From the NCBI GenBank assembly GCA_937892955.1, contig CALBKH010000005.1, positions 62,001-126,000 of the forward strand: DNA of 64,000 nucleotides, in the 5' to 3' direction. The notes under the pieces were generated by a model. That model was not told the DNA's origin and did no database searches. It saw only the letters and a list, made by a program, of their open reading frames with translations. The DNA comes from an uncultured Alphaproteobacteria bacterium. GTDB taxonomy: Bacteria; Pseudomonadota; Alphaproteobacteria; Rhizobiales; Ancalomicrobiaceae. Position numbers and translations under genes: made by a program. Positions 43,677 to 52,792 of the stretch are shown piece after piece (the first letter of the stretch is position 1; each line of letters starts with the position of its first letter).

Positions 43677-45203
43677 TCAGTGGCCTCCCGCCATGGCATG
43701 GCCGATCGCGTTGCGGTCGGTGGCGCCGATCGGCGCCTGGAGGGTGATGCGGCCGCCCGACATCACCGCGACCCTGTCGGCGAGTTCGAGGATCTCGTCG
43801 AGATCCTCCGACACCAGCAGTACCGCGGCGCCGCGGTTCCTCTGCTCGAGAATCTGGCTGCGGATCTCCGAAACGGAGGCGAAGTCGAGGCCGAAACACG
43901 GGTTGGCGACGATCAGCACGTCGACGTCGCCGGAGAGTTCGCGGGCGAGCACGGCGCGCTGGACGTTGCCGCCCGAGAGGTTCTCCATCGGCTCCTCGGT
44001 CGACGGCGTCTTGACCCGGTAGCGGTCGATCAACTCGCGCGCCTTGGCCCGCATCGGCCCCGGCGACAGCCACCAGCCGAGCGAGGTGATCGGCGGCTTG
44101 TCGAAGGTGCGGAGCGCGATGTTCTCGGCGACCGTCATCCGCGGTACGGCGGAATTCCTCAGAGGTTCCTCCTGGAGGGAGAAGACCTTGAGCTTGTCCA
44201 TCTGGTCGCGCACCGGCTCGAAGCCCTGGCCGTGGACGAGGATGCGGCCGTCGTCGAGATCGCGCTGGCCGGAGAGCACCTCGACCAGCTCCGACTGGCC
44301 GTTGCCCGACACCCCGGCGATGCCGACGATCTCGCCGGCGTGGACCTTGAGATCGACCGAGGTGACGGCCGGCAGGCCGTCGTCGTCGCTGGCGTAGACG
44401 GCGGTGAGATCGAGCACCACGGGGGAGGGGCCGTGTTCGAGGCGGGCGGCGCGTTCGCGGATCTCGGTGTCGCCGATCATCAGCCGCGCCATGTCGTCGG
44501 TGGTCATCTCGCCGACGAGACCACCGCCGACATAGCGGCCGCGCCTGAGGATCGAGACCTCGTCGGCGTAGGCGGTCACCTCCCGGAACTTGTGGGTGAT
44601 CATCAGGATGGTGAGTTCGCCGCGGGTCGTCATGCCCTTGAGGAGGCCGAGCATCTCGTCCGCCTCGTCGGGGGTGAGCACCGAGGTCGGCTCGTCGAGG
44701 ACGACGAAGCGGCGATCGAGATAGAGCTGCTTGAGGATCTCCAGCTTCTGCTTTTCGCCGGCCGAGAGGTTGTCGACCGGCGTGGTCAACGGCACGCGGA
44801 AGGGCATCCGCGCCATGAATTCCTCGAGCGCCGCGATCTCGCGTTTCCAGTCGACGATCGCCGGGCAATCGGGGCGAGAGACGACGAGGTTCTCGGCGGC
44901 GGTCAGCGACGGCACCAGCGTGAAGTGCTGGTAGACCATGCCGAGCTTGGCGTCGGAGGCCTCGCGCGGATTGCGGATCGCCGCCTCGTGGCCGTCGACG
45001 AGCATCTCGCCGCGGGTCGGCTGGTAGAAGCCCATCATGCACTTGACCAGCGTCGACTTGCCGGCGCCGTTCTCGCCGAGAAGCGCGTGCAGCGTCCCCG
45101 GTCTGACCCGGATCGACACGTCCTCGAGCGCCGTGAGCGACCCGAAGATCTTGGTCATGCCGACCGTCTCGACGCCGATCGCGCGGCCCCCCGCTTCGCT
45201 CAT
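43677..45203 (-). CDS. ABC transporter ATPase, BMP/nucleoside-type (two NBDs)
   Basis: Duplicated ATP-binding subunit of 508 residues, as in simple-sugar and purine/nucleoside importers. Domain 1 has Walker A GENGAGKST, signature NLSAGEKQKLEIL and Walker B FVVLDEPTSVLTP. Domain 2 has a Walker A region GVSGNGQSE, signature NLSGGNVQRAVLAREL and a Walker B-like VLIVANPCFGLDFAS, degenerate as usual for the second half. The start ATG 45203 overlaps the biuH stop (ATGA). It works with the two permeases and the BMP-type binding protein encoded upstream. Confidence 0.92.
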   Translation of the reverse strand: MSEAGGRAIGVETVGMTKIFGSLTALEDVSIRVRPGTLHALLGENGAGKSTLVKCMMGFYQPTRGEMLVDGHEAAIRNPREASDAKLGMVYQHFTLVPSLTAAENLVVSRPDCPAIVDWKREIAALEEFMARMPFRVPLTTPVDNLSAGEKQKLEILKQLYLDRRFVVLDEPTSVLTPDEADEMLGLLKGMTTRGELTILMITHKFREVTAYADEVSILRRGRYVGGGLVGEMTTDDMARLMIGDTEIRERAARLEHGPSPVVLDLTAVYASDDDGLPAVTSVDLKVHAGEIVGIAGVSGNGQSELVEVLSGQRDLDDGRILVHGQGFEPVRDQMDKLKVFSLQEEPLRNSAVPRMTVAENIALRTFDKPPITSLGWWLSPGPMRAKARELIDRYRVKTPSTEEPMENLSGGNVQRAVLARELSGDVDVLIVANPCFGLDFASVSEIRSQILEQRNRGAAVLLVSEDLDEILELADRVAVMSGGRITLQAPIGATDRNAIGHAMAGGH

Positions 45204-45877
45204 GCGATCGCCTCCAGGAGCTGCTTGGAGGTCGCCACCGCCCCGAAGACGCCGCCCTGCATCTTGATCATGTCGATCGCCGCGAGGTGGTTCTCGTATT
45301 TGGTGGCGCCGCAGCAGTCTTCGAGCAGCAGGCACTCGAAGCCGCGGTCGTTGGCCTCACGCATGGTGGTGTGGACGCAGACGTCGGTGGTGATGCCGGT
45401 CAGAACGATGTTGCGGATACCTAGGAGCCTGAGGATCAGCTCGAGGTCGGTGGCGCAGAACGAGCCCTTGCCGGGCTTGTCGATGATCGGCTCGCCAGGG
45501 AGCGGCGCCAGTTCCGGGATGATCTCCCAGCCGGGTTCGCCGCGCACCAGAATCATGCCGCAGGGGCCGGGATCGCCGATGCCGGCACCGATCCGTTGCG
45601 ACCGCCAGCGCTTGTTGGCCGGCAGGTCGGAGAGATCGGGACGATGACCCTCGCGGGTGTGGATGACGTGGTAGCCCTTGGCGCGGAAGGCGGTGAGGAC
45701 CGAGGCGATCGGCTCGATCGGCGCCCGGGTGAGGCTCAGGTCGTAGCCCATGGTGTCGACGTAGCCGCCCTTGCCGCAGAAGTCGGTCTGCATGTCGATG
45801 ACGATGAGCGCGGTGTTGTCGGGACGGAGGTCGCCGTCGAAGGGCCAGGGGTAGGGATCGGCGGGGAGCGTCGGCAT
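45200..45877 (-). CDS. biuH: Biuret amidohydrolase
   Basis: Hydrolyses biuret to allophanate and ammonia. The 225-residue protein begins near ADPYPWPFDGDLRPDNTALI, a leader segment recalled from the characterised Rhizobium BiuH, followed by VIDMQTDFCGKGGYVDTMGY. The catalytic triad is Asp in VIDMQTD, Lys in IDKPGKGSFCATD and Cys in GITTDVCVHTTMREANDRG. The block DLPANKRWRSQRIGAGIGDP is also typical of biuret hydrolases. AtzF downstream would convert allophanate onward. The start is ATG 45877; the end overlaps the ABC ATPase gene. Confidence 0.92.
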   Translation of the reverse strand: MPTLPADPYPWPFDGDLRPDNTALIVIDMQTDFCGKGGYVDTMGYDLSLTRAPIEPIASVLTAFRAKGYHVIHTREGHRPDLSDLPANKRWRSQRIGAGIGDPGPCGMILVRGEPGWEIIPELAPLPGEPIIDKPGKGSFCATDLELILRLLGIRNIVLTGITTDVCVHTTMREANDRGFECLLLEDCCGATKYENHLAAIDMIKMQGGVFGAVATSKQLLEAIA

Positions 45878-45888
45878 GGGCGGGATCC

Positions 45889-46806
45889 TCACTTGGTGAT
45901 CGACAATTCGCCCGGCGCACCCTCGAGCGACCGCTTCGACGACGACGAGGCGATCAGGATGGCGAGCGTCAGGATGTGCGGGGCGGCATTGAAGAAGTGG
46001 TAGCCCTGGGAGATGCCGACCGACTGCAACGCCGGGCCGAGCGCTCCGGCGGCGCCGAACAAGAGCGCCGCGGCGACGCACATCAGCGGGTTCCAGCGCG
46101 AGAAGATGACCAGCGCCACCGCCATCAGGCCCTGGCCGGACGAGAGACCCTCGTTCCACGAGCCGGGGTAGTAGAGTGACAGGAAGGCGCCGCCGACCCC
46201 GGCGAGGAAGCCGCCGATGGTGGTCGCCACGAAGCGCACCAGATCGACCGAGACGCCCATCGCCTTTGCGGTGGCGGCGCTGTCGCCGGTCATCCGCACG
46301 ATCAGGCCGAAGCGGGTGTTGGCGAGCGCCCACCACATGACGACGGCCAGCGCCAACCCGATGAAGAACAGCGGATTGATCTGCAACGCCACCTTCAATT
46401 GCGGATCGGAGGTGAGGAAGCCGAAATCGATCGCCTGGAGGCGCGGCGCCGTCGGCTGGATGAAGCCCTTGCCGAAGAAGAACGCGAGGCCGCTGCCGAA
46501 CAGCATCAGGGCGATGCCGATGGCGATGTCGGAGACCTTCGGCAACCGGCAGAAGAAGCCGTGCGCCATGCCGAAGACCGAGCCGGCGAGACCGGCGGCG
46601 AGGACGCCGACCCAGGGATTGCCGGAAAGATAGGAGACCGCATAGGCGCTCATCGCGCCGAAGACGAGCGTGCCCTCGAGGCCGAGATTGATGCGGCCGG
46701 ATTTCTCGGTCAGCGTCTCGCCGAGGCTGACGAACAGGAACGGCGTGGAGACGCGCACCGCGCCCGCGAACATCGCCACCGCGACGGTGGTCAGCGCATC
46801 GCTCAT
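45889..46806 (-). CDS. ABC transporter permease, BMP/nucleoside-type (YufQ/NupQ-like)
   Basis: Membrane subunit of 305 residues in the branched-chain/simple-sugar permease superfamily. Features include TPFLFVSLGETLTEKSGRIN and LGLEGTLVFGAMSAYAVSYL, the conserved coupling-region segment TRFGLIVRMTGDSAATAKAMG, and several hydrophobic helices. It overlaps the upstream permease gene by 4 bp and is followed 11 bp later by biuH, supporting a biuret-type substrate for the importer. Confidence 0.9.
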   Translation of the reverse strand: MSDALTTVAVAMFAGAVRVSTPFLFVSLGETLTEKSGRINLGLEGTLVFGAMSAYAVSYLSGNPWVGVLAAGLAGSVFGMAHGFFCRLPKVSDIAIGIALMLFGSGLAFFFGKGFIQPTAPRLQAIDFGFLTSDPQLKVALQINPLFFIGLALAVVMWWALANTRFGLIVRMTGDSAATAKAMGVSVDLVRFVATTIGGFLAGVGGAFLSLYYPGSWNEGLSSGQGLMAVALVIFSRWNPLMCVAAALLFGAAGALGPALQSVGISQGYHFFNAAPHILTLAILIASSSSKRSLEGAPGELSITK

Positions 46807-47912
46807 CGACGGCCCTCCGGCTCGAGGAACGGGATGCGGCCGTAGGCCGTCTCGGAGAGGAGGATGGTGAGGAAGATCAGCCCCTGCAGCACCTGCACCG
46901 TCGCGTCCGGCAGCCCCATGCGCCGCTGGATCAGCCCGCCGGCGGCCGCCAGTCCGCCGAAGAGGACGGCGACCGGTGGGATGGCGATCGGATTGTGACG
47001 GGCGAGGAACGACACCAGGATGCCGGTGAAGCCGTAACCGGCGACCAGCGAGGCGTTGGCCTTGCCGAGGATGGCGGCGACTTCGAAGAACCCGGCGATG
47101 CCGGCCGAGGCACCGGCGAGCGCGCAGGCGGCGACCATCAGCTTGCCGACCGGCAACCCTTGCGCCCGAGCGGCGCGGACGTTGCCGCCGGTGACCCGGG
47201 CGGCGAAGCCGAAGGTGGTGCGGGTCATCAGGACATGGGCGGCGATCGCCAGCACGACGCCGAAGGCGAGACCCCAGTGGACCTCGAGCCCGGGGATGAC
47301 GCCGATCATGTTCTCCGAGCCGATCGGCGTGGTCGACGGCTTGTTCGGGTCGGCGGGCGAGCGTAGCGCCCCTTCGACGAAGAAATTGAGGATCGCCACG
47401 GCGATGTAGAACATCAACAGCGACGAGATCGTCTCGTTGACGGCGCGGGCGTGGCGCAATGCCCCGACGAAGCCGATCCAGGCCGCTCCGGCCGCTGCCG
47501 CCGCGACGAACATGATTGGCAGGATGACTCAGGCCGGCGCCGCGCCGAGGAAGGGCAGGGCGGCGACCGCCGCCGCGAAGCCGCCGATCACCAGCGCCCC
47601 TTCGCCGCCGATGATCATCAGCCCGAGCCGCGCCGGCAGCGCCACGGCGAGCGCGGTGAAGATCAGCGGCGCGGTGCGGGTGAGGGTGTTCTGCCAGGAG
47701 AAGGCGGTGCCGAAGCCGCCGCGCCACAACAGTTCGAAGAAGGTCTGTGGCGACTTGCCGAGCCCGAGGAGGAAGATCGAGAACAACGCCACGGCGACGG
47801 TGACCGCGCCCACCGGAACCAGGATCGCCTCGATGGTGGCGAGGATCACCCGCCGTCGCGCGGACGGATCTGCGTCGGGGAGCGCGTTCGGAACGTCGGC
47901 GGCTACGGTCAA
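46803..47912 (-). pseudogene. ABC transporter permease (YufP/NupP-like) with an in-frame TGA
   Basis: Second permease of the importer, about 369 codons from a TTG start at 47912 (LTVAADVPNALPDADP), with AGGGAG 8 bp upstream. The frame reads through transmembrane segments and LGLMIIGGEGALVIGGFA to GAAPA, then meets TGA at 47529-47531, and continues without shift as VILPIMFVAAAAAGAAW. Relatives have Trp at this point (PAWVILP), so TGG has become TGA. Everything downstream, including TRTTFGFAARVTGGNVRAARAQG, is well preserved. Either the importer has been recently inactivated or this is a base-call error. Confidence 0.85.
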
Positions 47913-48060
47913 GGGCGGATCTCCCTGGCGGAGGAACGAGACGGCGATGCGATCGGGCGATGCGGACGCGGGAGTGCCGGCTCGGCGACCCCACGACCCG
48001 CGGCGTCGCGACGGCTCGTGAGGAGCCGGCGTTCGTCGGCGGCGCGTCTGCCCCCTCTTC

Positions 48061-48212
48061 CTTCTCCCCTCGCGGGAGAAGGTGCCCCGAAGGGGCGGAT
48101 GAGGGGGCGCCGCGAAGCGGCAACTCGGCGGTGGTGGCGGACTCCGGGATCTGCGGCGGCGCCCAGACCCCTCATCCGGCCTTCGGCCACCTTCTCCCGC
48201 AAGGGGAGAAGG
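48061..48212. repeat. Rhizobial-type intergenic mosaic palindrome, copy B
   Basis: A 152-bp element beginning CTTCTCCCCTCGCGGGAGAA and ending GCAAGGGGAGAAGG. Its reverse complement matches the 152-bp element at 59186-59337 along its arms, so the two are the same element in opposite orientation. It lies between the BMP binding-protein gene and the permease gene, within the presumed operon. Confidence 0.8.
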
Positions 48213-48349
48213 GGCTCCCCGTGGCGACCGACTTTGCCGGCCCATCCCCGCCATCCGGGTGACGAGACCGCCGGGCGATCACGCCGAGGTCGATCGTCGG
48301 GTCCGCTGCGACGGAGGCGTCACGGCGGGGCCCAGGCGATCCTCCCCGA

Positions 48350-49462
48350 TCAGGTGATCGAGCCGATGACGCCCTCGACGAGGTAGTTGGTCGTCTCCAG
48401 GAAGACGTCGTAGTTGTCGACGACCTTGCCGGCCGGCACGACGACGTTGCCCTTGTTGTCCTTCAGCTCGCCGCTCACGTAGGGCTTGTTGGCCACGAGA
48501 TCGGCGATCGCGGCGGTGGCGGCGTTGCGCGCCGCCTCGGTCGCGCCGGCGCCGAAGGCGGTGTTCTGGACGTAGTCCTTGTCGTAACCGCCGCGCTCGA
48601 AGTTCGGCAGCTTGTCGCCCTTGGTGAGGAGACCGGCGAAGTTCTTGTAGATCGTGGCCCACTTGTACTCGGCGCCGGTGATGAAGCCCTTGGGGGCGAG
48701 CGCCGCCTGGCTGGCGTTGTGGCCGCAACTCATGATGCCGCGCTTCTCGGCGGTCTCGACCACGACCTTGGGGCTGTCGACATGGCAGGTCAGCACGTCG
48801 CAACCCGCATCGGCGAGCGCGTTGGCGGCCTCCGCCTCGCGGACGGGCAGCGCCCAGTCGCCGGTGAAGATCACCTGGACGGTCGCCTTGGGGTTCGCCT
48901 TCTTGGCGCCCAGGGTGAAGGCGTTGATGTTCTGCAACACCGAGGAGATCGGCTTGGCGGCGATGAAGCCGAGCTTGCCGGTCTTCGACGACAGGCCGGC
49001 GGCGATGCCGTCGACGTAGTGCGCCTGATGCAGATAGGCGTAGTAGGACCCGGCGTTGCCGGGGTGCTTGTCCTTCTGCCACAGGCCGATGGCGTGGCGG
49101 AATTCGACATCCGGGAACTTCTTGGCCATCTCGACCATGTGCGGGTCGAAGTAGCCGAAGGAGGTGGCGAAGATCAGCTTGGCGCCGTCGAGCTTGATCA
49201 TCGATTCCATGGTCTTCTGGACCGCGACCGTCTCCGGCACGTTCTCCTCTTCGACCACGGTGACGCCCGGCACCTTCTTCAGCTCCACCGCCGCCACCGC
49301 ATGCGCCTGATTCCAGCCGAAATCGTCACGCGGACCGACGTAGATGATGCCGATCGTCAGCCCCGCCGCGGCGGCGCCCTCGATGCCGAGCACCGGCGCG
49401 GTGAGAAGGCCGGCGGCCGCCGACTTCAGAATGGTACGACGGGAGAGCAGGATCTTGGACAT
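48350..49462 (-). CDS. BMP-family (BmpA/Med-like) substrate-binding protein
   Basis: Periplasmic binding protein of 370 residues for the ABC importer encoded downstream. The start is ATG 49462. A twin-arginine-like signal (SRRTILKSAAAGLLTAPVLG) precedes the mature LTIGIIYVGPRDDFGWNQAH. Conserved BMP segments are FATSFGYFDPHMVEMAKKFP, GKLGFIAAKPISSVLQNINA and FTGDWALPVREAEAANAL. BMP proteins commonly bind purine nucleosides, but family members in operons with amidohydrolases take up other nitrogen compounds; with biuH and atzF the likely ligand is biuret or a related ureide. Confidence 0.9.
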   Translation of the reverse strand: MSKILLSRRTILKSAAAGLLTAPVLGIEGAAAAGLTIGIIYVGPRDDFGWNQAHAVAAVELKKVPGVTVVEEENVPETVAVQKTMESMIKLDGAKLIFATSFGYFDPHMVEMAKKFPDVEFRHAIGLWQKDKHPGNAGSYYAYLHQAHYVDGIAAGLSSKTGKLGFIAAKPISSVLQNINAFTLGAKKANPKATVQVIFTGDWALPVREAEAANALADAGCDVLTCHVDSPKVVVETAEKRGIMSCGHNASQAALAPKGFITGAEYKWATIYKNFAGLLTKGDKLPNFERGGYDKDYVQNTAFGAGATEAARNAATAAIADLVANKPYVSGELKDNKGNVVVPAGKVVDNYDVFLETTNYLVEGVIGSIT

Positions 49463-49492
49463 GCGAGGCCCTTTCGGTTCCGGTCGGCGGCG

Positions 49493-49504
49493 ATTGTATG
49501 CAAT
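49493..49504. promoter_or_regulatory. Candidate GntR operator near the BMP gene
   Basis: ATTGTATGCAAT, with palindromic ends ATTG/CAAT, lies 30 bp upstream of the BMP start codon. A related site, ATTGTATATGAT on the opposite strand, is at 49714-49725 in the same 446-bp divergent region. FCD-type GntR regulators bind short sites of this AT-rich palindromic kind. The remaining sequence of the region holds no recognised gene. Confidence 0.45.
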
Positions 49505-49713
49505 GCCGACTTCTCGCCTCAGAGACTGGCAATCGCTGTGCCAATCGAAATGCGTCGATGCCGCATGATAGACGTAGTCCATATAAAACAATCGAATGTA
49601 TGGAGGAACTGACAAACAGGTTCCGTTCTAGGCGGTCCGCCTCATGGGGGCACTGTCGCGACGAAGCCTGCCGATCGATCACCGTCTTCGATCAATATGC
49701 GCAAAAAATAATC

Positions 49714-49725
49714 ATCATATACAAT
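49714..49725. promoter_or_regulatory. Second candidate GntR operator in the BMP/GntR divergent region
   Basis: ATCATATACAAT reads ATTGTATATGAT on the minus strand and shares ATTGTAT with the site at 49493-49504. It lies within an AT-rich block (49700-49730) that probably includes a promoter, about 185 bp upstream of the GntR gene. Confidence 0.4.
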
Positions 49726-49908
49726 CTGAGCAGGGCGCGGGTTCGGCTCCGGCGTGCCGCGGTCGAACCAACCTCGTCGTCGGCGCCGCGGTTTCCCGCC
49801 ACCGTCACGGGACAGGGTCGGCACGGATGGACGCTGCGCGCGAACGGTGGTTTCGTTCTTGCTTGGTAGTGCGTCGCGGGCGAGAGACTCGCGGCGATCG
49901 GAGTGATC

Positions 49909-50628
49909 ATGGTCGAGACGAGCGGAATCGGTGGACGGCTTTCCGGAGAGCCATGGCCGCGGCCTCGCCGCAGGACGCGGCCGGAGGGCAAGACGCACGC
50001 CGAGCGCCTGCGCCTCGAACTCGCCGACGAGATCGCCCGCGGTCGTCTGGAGCCGGGAAGTGCGCTCGACGAGACGAGCCTCGCCGAACGCTTCGGCGTG
50101 TCGCGCACTCCGGTGCGTGAGGCGCTGCGCGAACTCACCGCCGCCGGACTGGTCGAGCACCGGCCGCATCGCGGCGCGGTCGTCGCGATGATCGACGCCC
50201 GCCGCCTCGACGAGATGTTCGTGGTGATGGCCGAACTCGAGGCCCTGTGCGCCGGGTTGGCGGCGACGTCGATGACCGCCGCAGAGCGCGCCGAACTCGA
50301 CGCCATGCACGCGGAAGCCGCCGAACTGGTGCGGCTCGGCGATCTCGCCGCTTATCGCGAGGCCAACGACCGGTTCCACGAGTTCATCTACGCCGCGAGC
50401 CACAATCCGTTCCTCGAGGAGACGGTGCTCGGGGTGCGCCGGCGGGTGTTGGCGTTCCGCCGCGCCCAGTTCCACGGGCTCGGACGACTGGCGGTGAGCC
50501 ACGCCGAACACGAGCGCGTGGTGCGCGCCCTGCAACGCGGCGACCGCGAGGCCGCCGCGCGCGAGATGCGAGCTCATCTGACCTCGTCGGGCCGGTCGTT
50601 CAACGAACTGCACGACGGCGGCACCTGA
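49909..50628 (+). CDS. GntR-family regulator with FCD domain
   Basis: Transcription factor of 239 residues from ATG 49909 (GGAG 5 bp upstream; GTG 49903 is an alternative). The winged-helix DNA-binding domain is visible as LADEIARGRLEPGSALDETS followed by LAERFGVSRTPVREALRELT (about 40-100). The C-terminal FCD ligand domain has metal-ligand-like residues in NDRFHEFIYAASHN and SHAEHERVVRAL. It is divergent from the biuret-type operon and likely controls it in response to substrate, an inference from position. Confidence 0.88.
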   Translation: MVETSGIGGRLSGEPWPRPRRRTRPEGKTHAERLRLELADEIARGRLEPGSALDETSLAERFGVSRTPVREALRELTAAGLVEHRPHRGAVVAMIDARRLDEMFVVMAELEALCAGLAATSMTAAERAELDAMHAEAAELVRLGDLAAYREANDRFHEFIYAASHNPFLEETVLGVRRRVLAFRRAQFHGLGRLAVSHAEHERVVRALQRGDREAAAREMRAHLTSSGRSFNELHDGGT

Positions 50629-50645
50629 ACCCCGCCGCCGACCGG

Positions 50646-52577
50646 TCAGTCCACCCGGCGCAGGAAGGCGTCGAAATAGGCGGCCAACTCGTCGTGGGCG
50701 TCGAGAGGCAGGACGTGGGCGACGTACTGGTCCGGCCGCACCACCAAGATGCAGCCGCGCTCCCGATCGATCCCGCGCAGGTCGAAGATGTCGCCGCGTT
50801 TCGCATCGGCGCAGAACATCTTCTCGTAGTCCTGCAGTCCGAGACGGCCCTTCGTCGGCAGGAGCAGCTCCGGCATCGCCTCGAGGCGCAGATCGCGGTG
50901 TCCCTGCTGGAAGACGGCGCGGACGTCGATCACCGCATCGATGTTCGCGCCCTTCGCCGTGTGGCGGCGCAGCGGCGAGGTCGGCGAGGTGGCGAGGTGG
51001 TCGCACAACTCGCGGATCGGCGAGCCCGCATTGCTCGGATCCTCGCGGCCGGCGAAGGCGAAGAGGCGCCAGCGGGCGTCGGCCTCGAAGGCCGAGATCA
51101 GTTCCATCGGCTTGGCGTCGGCCAGCCGGACGACCGGGGCCGAATGGAACCGGGTGCCGATCTCGAAGCCGGTCGCGAGGTGCTGGTGGCCGCCGTGGCC
51201 GGTGAGGAGCGAGGGAGCGTAGCGCGTCGCCACACCCGCGGTGTAGCGCCCGTGGGCGACGAAATAGCGTTGGATCTCCGCCGGTTCGACGCCGTCGGGA
51301 TTGGTCTCCGACTTCACCGGGGCGCTGAGCATCGCCGCCCATTCGCGGTCGAAGTCGATGAGGTTCTGGGCGATCTCCCGGCGTTCGGCCGTGTAGGTGT
51401 GGAGGAACTCCGGCCCGCAGCGTCCGGCGAAGACGGCGGCGAGCTTCCAGCCGAGATTGAACGTGTCCTGCATCGAGACGTTCATGCCCTGGCCGGCCTT
51501 CGGGCTGTGAGTGTGGCAGGCGTCGCCGGCGATGAACACCCGCGGCGGACGCTGCGCCACCTGATCATCCGGCACGTCGTCGAACTTGTCGGTGATCCGC
51601 TGGCCGATCTCGTAGACCGACCACCACGCCACCTGCTTCACCTCGAGCGTGTAGGGCCGCAGGATGCGCTGTGCCGCGGCGATGATGTGATCGACGGTGA
51701 TGGCGCGGGCGGCGACGCGCTCGTTCTCGGCGAGCTTGTCCATCTCGACGTAGATGCGGACGAGATGGCCACCCTCGCGCGGAATGAGCACGATGCTGCC
51801 CTCCGTCGCCGAGCGGATCAGCGATTTCAGGCGGATGTCGGGGAAGTCGGTGACGGCCAGCACGTCCATCACGCCCCAGGCCTGATTGGCGCTGTCGCCC
51901 TGCAGCACCCGGCCGAGGGACTGGCGCACGACGCTGCGGGCGCCGTCGCAGCCGACGACGTAACGGGCGCGGACCGTTTCGGTTCGCCCTTCGTATCCCG
52001 GGTCGAGCCGCTCAAGGGTGACGGTCACCGGATGGGCGGCGAGATCGGCGGAGAGCGACGGGTCGATCTTCAGATCGACGAGGCGGCGGGAATAGTGCGG
52101 CTCGAGCCGGTTCGGCGAATTGCGCATGATGTCGAGGTAGAAGTCGTGCACCCGCGCCTGATTGAGGATGACGTGCGGGTAGGGCGACAGCCCGTCCTCG
52201 ACGTCCTGGACGCGGCCCTGGCGGACGATCCGGCCGAGATCGTCGTCGGCCGACTTCCAGAAAGTCGTCTCGTTGACCCAGTAGGCCTCGCGCTCGACCC
52301 GCTCGCGAAAGCCGAAGGCCTCGAACATCTCCATGGTGCGGCAGGCGATGCCGTCGGCCTTGCCGTGGGTGAGCGGGCCGGCGGTCTGCTCGACGATGGC
52401 GGTGCGGATCTCGGGGAACGCCGCGAGCTGCGCCGCCAGCGTCAGGCCGGCGGGTCCGGTGCCGACGATCAGCACGTCGACCTCCTCGGGAAGGACGTCG
52501 GTGTTCGCGCCGGCGTTCGGCGAAGCCGGTGCGACGTCGGGATCACCCACCCGGAATCCATCGAGATGAAACTGCAT
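50646..52577 (-). CDS. mobA: 3-hydroxybenzoate 4-monooxygenase
   Basis: FAD-dependent hydroxylase converting 3-hydroxybenzoate to protocatechuate with NADPH and O2; 643 residues from ATG 52577, preceded by GGGAGGGGC. The N-terminus MQFHLDGFRVGDP, then APASPNA, closely follows the Comamonas MobA protein as recalled. FAD motifs are DVLIVGTGPAGLTLAAQ, the DG motif VGCDGARSVVRQ, and the GD motif FIAGDACHTHSPKAGQGMN. Segments GKADGIACRTMEMFEAFGF and PHVILNQARVHD are typical of the phenol hydroxylase subfamily. A C-terminal thioredoxin-like domain completes it. It is divergent from a MarR gene, as in mobA-mobR loci. Confidence 0.92.
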   Translation of the reverse strand: MQFHLDGFRVGDPDVAPASPNAGANTDVLPEEVDVLIVGTGPAGLTLAAQLAAFPEIRTAIVEQTAGPLTHGKADGIACRTMEMFEAFGFRERVEREAYWVNETTFWKSADDDLGRIVRQGRVQDVEDGLSPYPHVILNQARVHDFYLDIMRNSPNRLEPHYSRRLVDLKIDPSLSADLAAHPVTVTLERLDPGYEGRTETVRARYVVGCDGARSVVRQSLGRVLQGDSANQAWGVMDVLAVTDFPDIRLKSLIRSATEGSIVLIPREGGHLVRIYVEMDKLAENERVAARAITVDHIIAAAQRILRPYTLEVKQVAWWSVYEIGQRITDKFDDVPDDQVAQRPPRVFIAGDACHTHSPKAGQGMNVSMQDTFNLGWKLAAVFAGRCGPEFLHTYTAERREIAQNLIDFDREWAAMLSAPVKSETNPDGVEPAEIQRYFVAHGRYTAGVATRYAPSLLTGHGGHQHLATGFEIGTRFHSAPVVRLADAKPMELISAFEADARWRLFAFAGREDPSNAGSPIRELCDHLATSPTSPLRRHTAKGANIDAVIDVRAVFQQGHRDLRLEAMPELLLPTKGRLGLQDYEKMFCADAKRGDIFDLRGIDRERGCILVVRPDQYVAHVLPLDAHDELAAYFDAFLRRVD

Positions 52578-52723
52578 GATGCCCCTCCCTCGTCCCGTCG
52601 TCGCGGGCTCGTTCGTCGTCCGCCGGCGCGCCTCGGGCGCCCCGACGTCGGCCTTCGCTTCCCGTCGCGATCGTTCCGCCGATATCGTAGAAGAACCGGA
52701 GCACGCCGCGACGGCGTCGATAG

Positions 52724-52735
52724 TTCGTATACTAA
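52724..52735. promoter_or_regulatory. Palindromic MarR-type operator between mobA and mobR
   Basis: TTCGTATACTAA has a perfect GTATAC centre and near-symmetric flanks (TT-M-GTATAC-K-AA). It lies in an AT-rich stretch 58 bp before the mobR start and 147 bp before that of mobA. MarR repressors bind such sites, and MobR is known to repress mobA and respond to 3-hydroxybenzoate in Comamonas. Confidence 0.55.
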
Positions 52736-52792
52736 TCATATCCGCACTCGTCAATCTACGTACGGCGGATTTTCGAGGCATCGGGGTGAGCC

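Noticed and set aside
39718..47531. Reassignment of UGA to tryptophan, suggested by two TGA codons at Trp positions
   Set aside because: Most genes in the window end properly at TGA (for example cbbP, cbbT, cbbA, cbbE, lipS1, lipS2), and ordinary Trp codons are TGG. Point mutation or base-call error explains the two cases.
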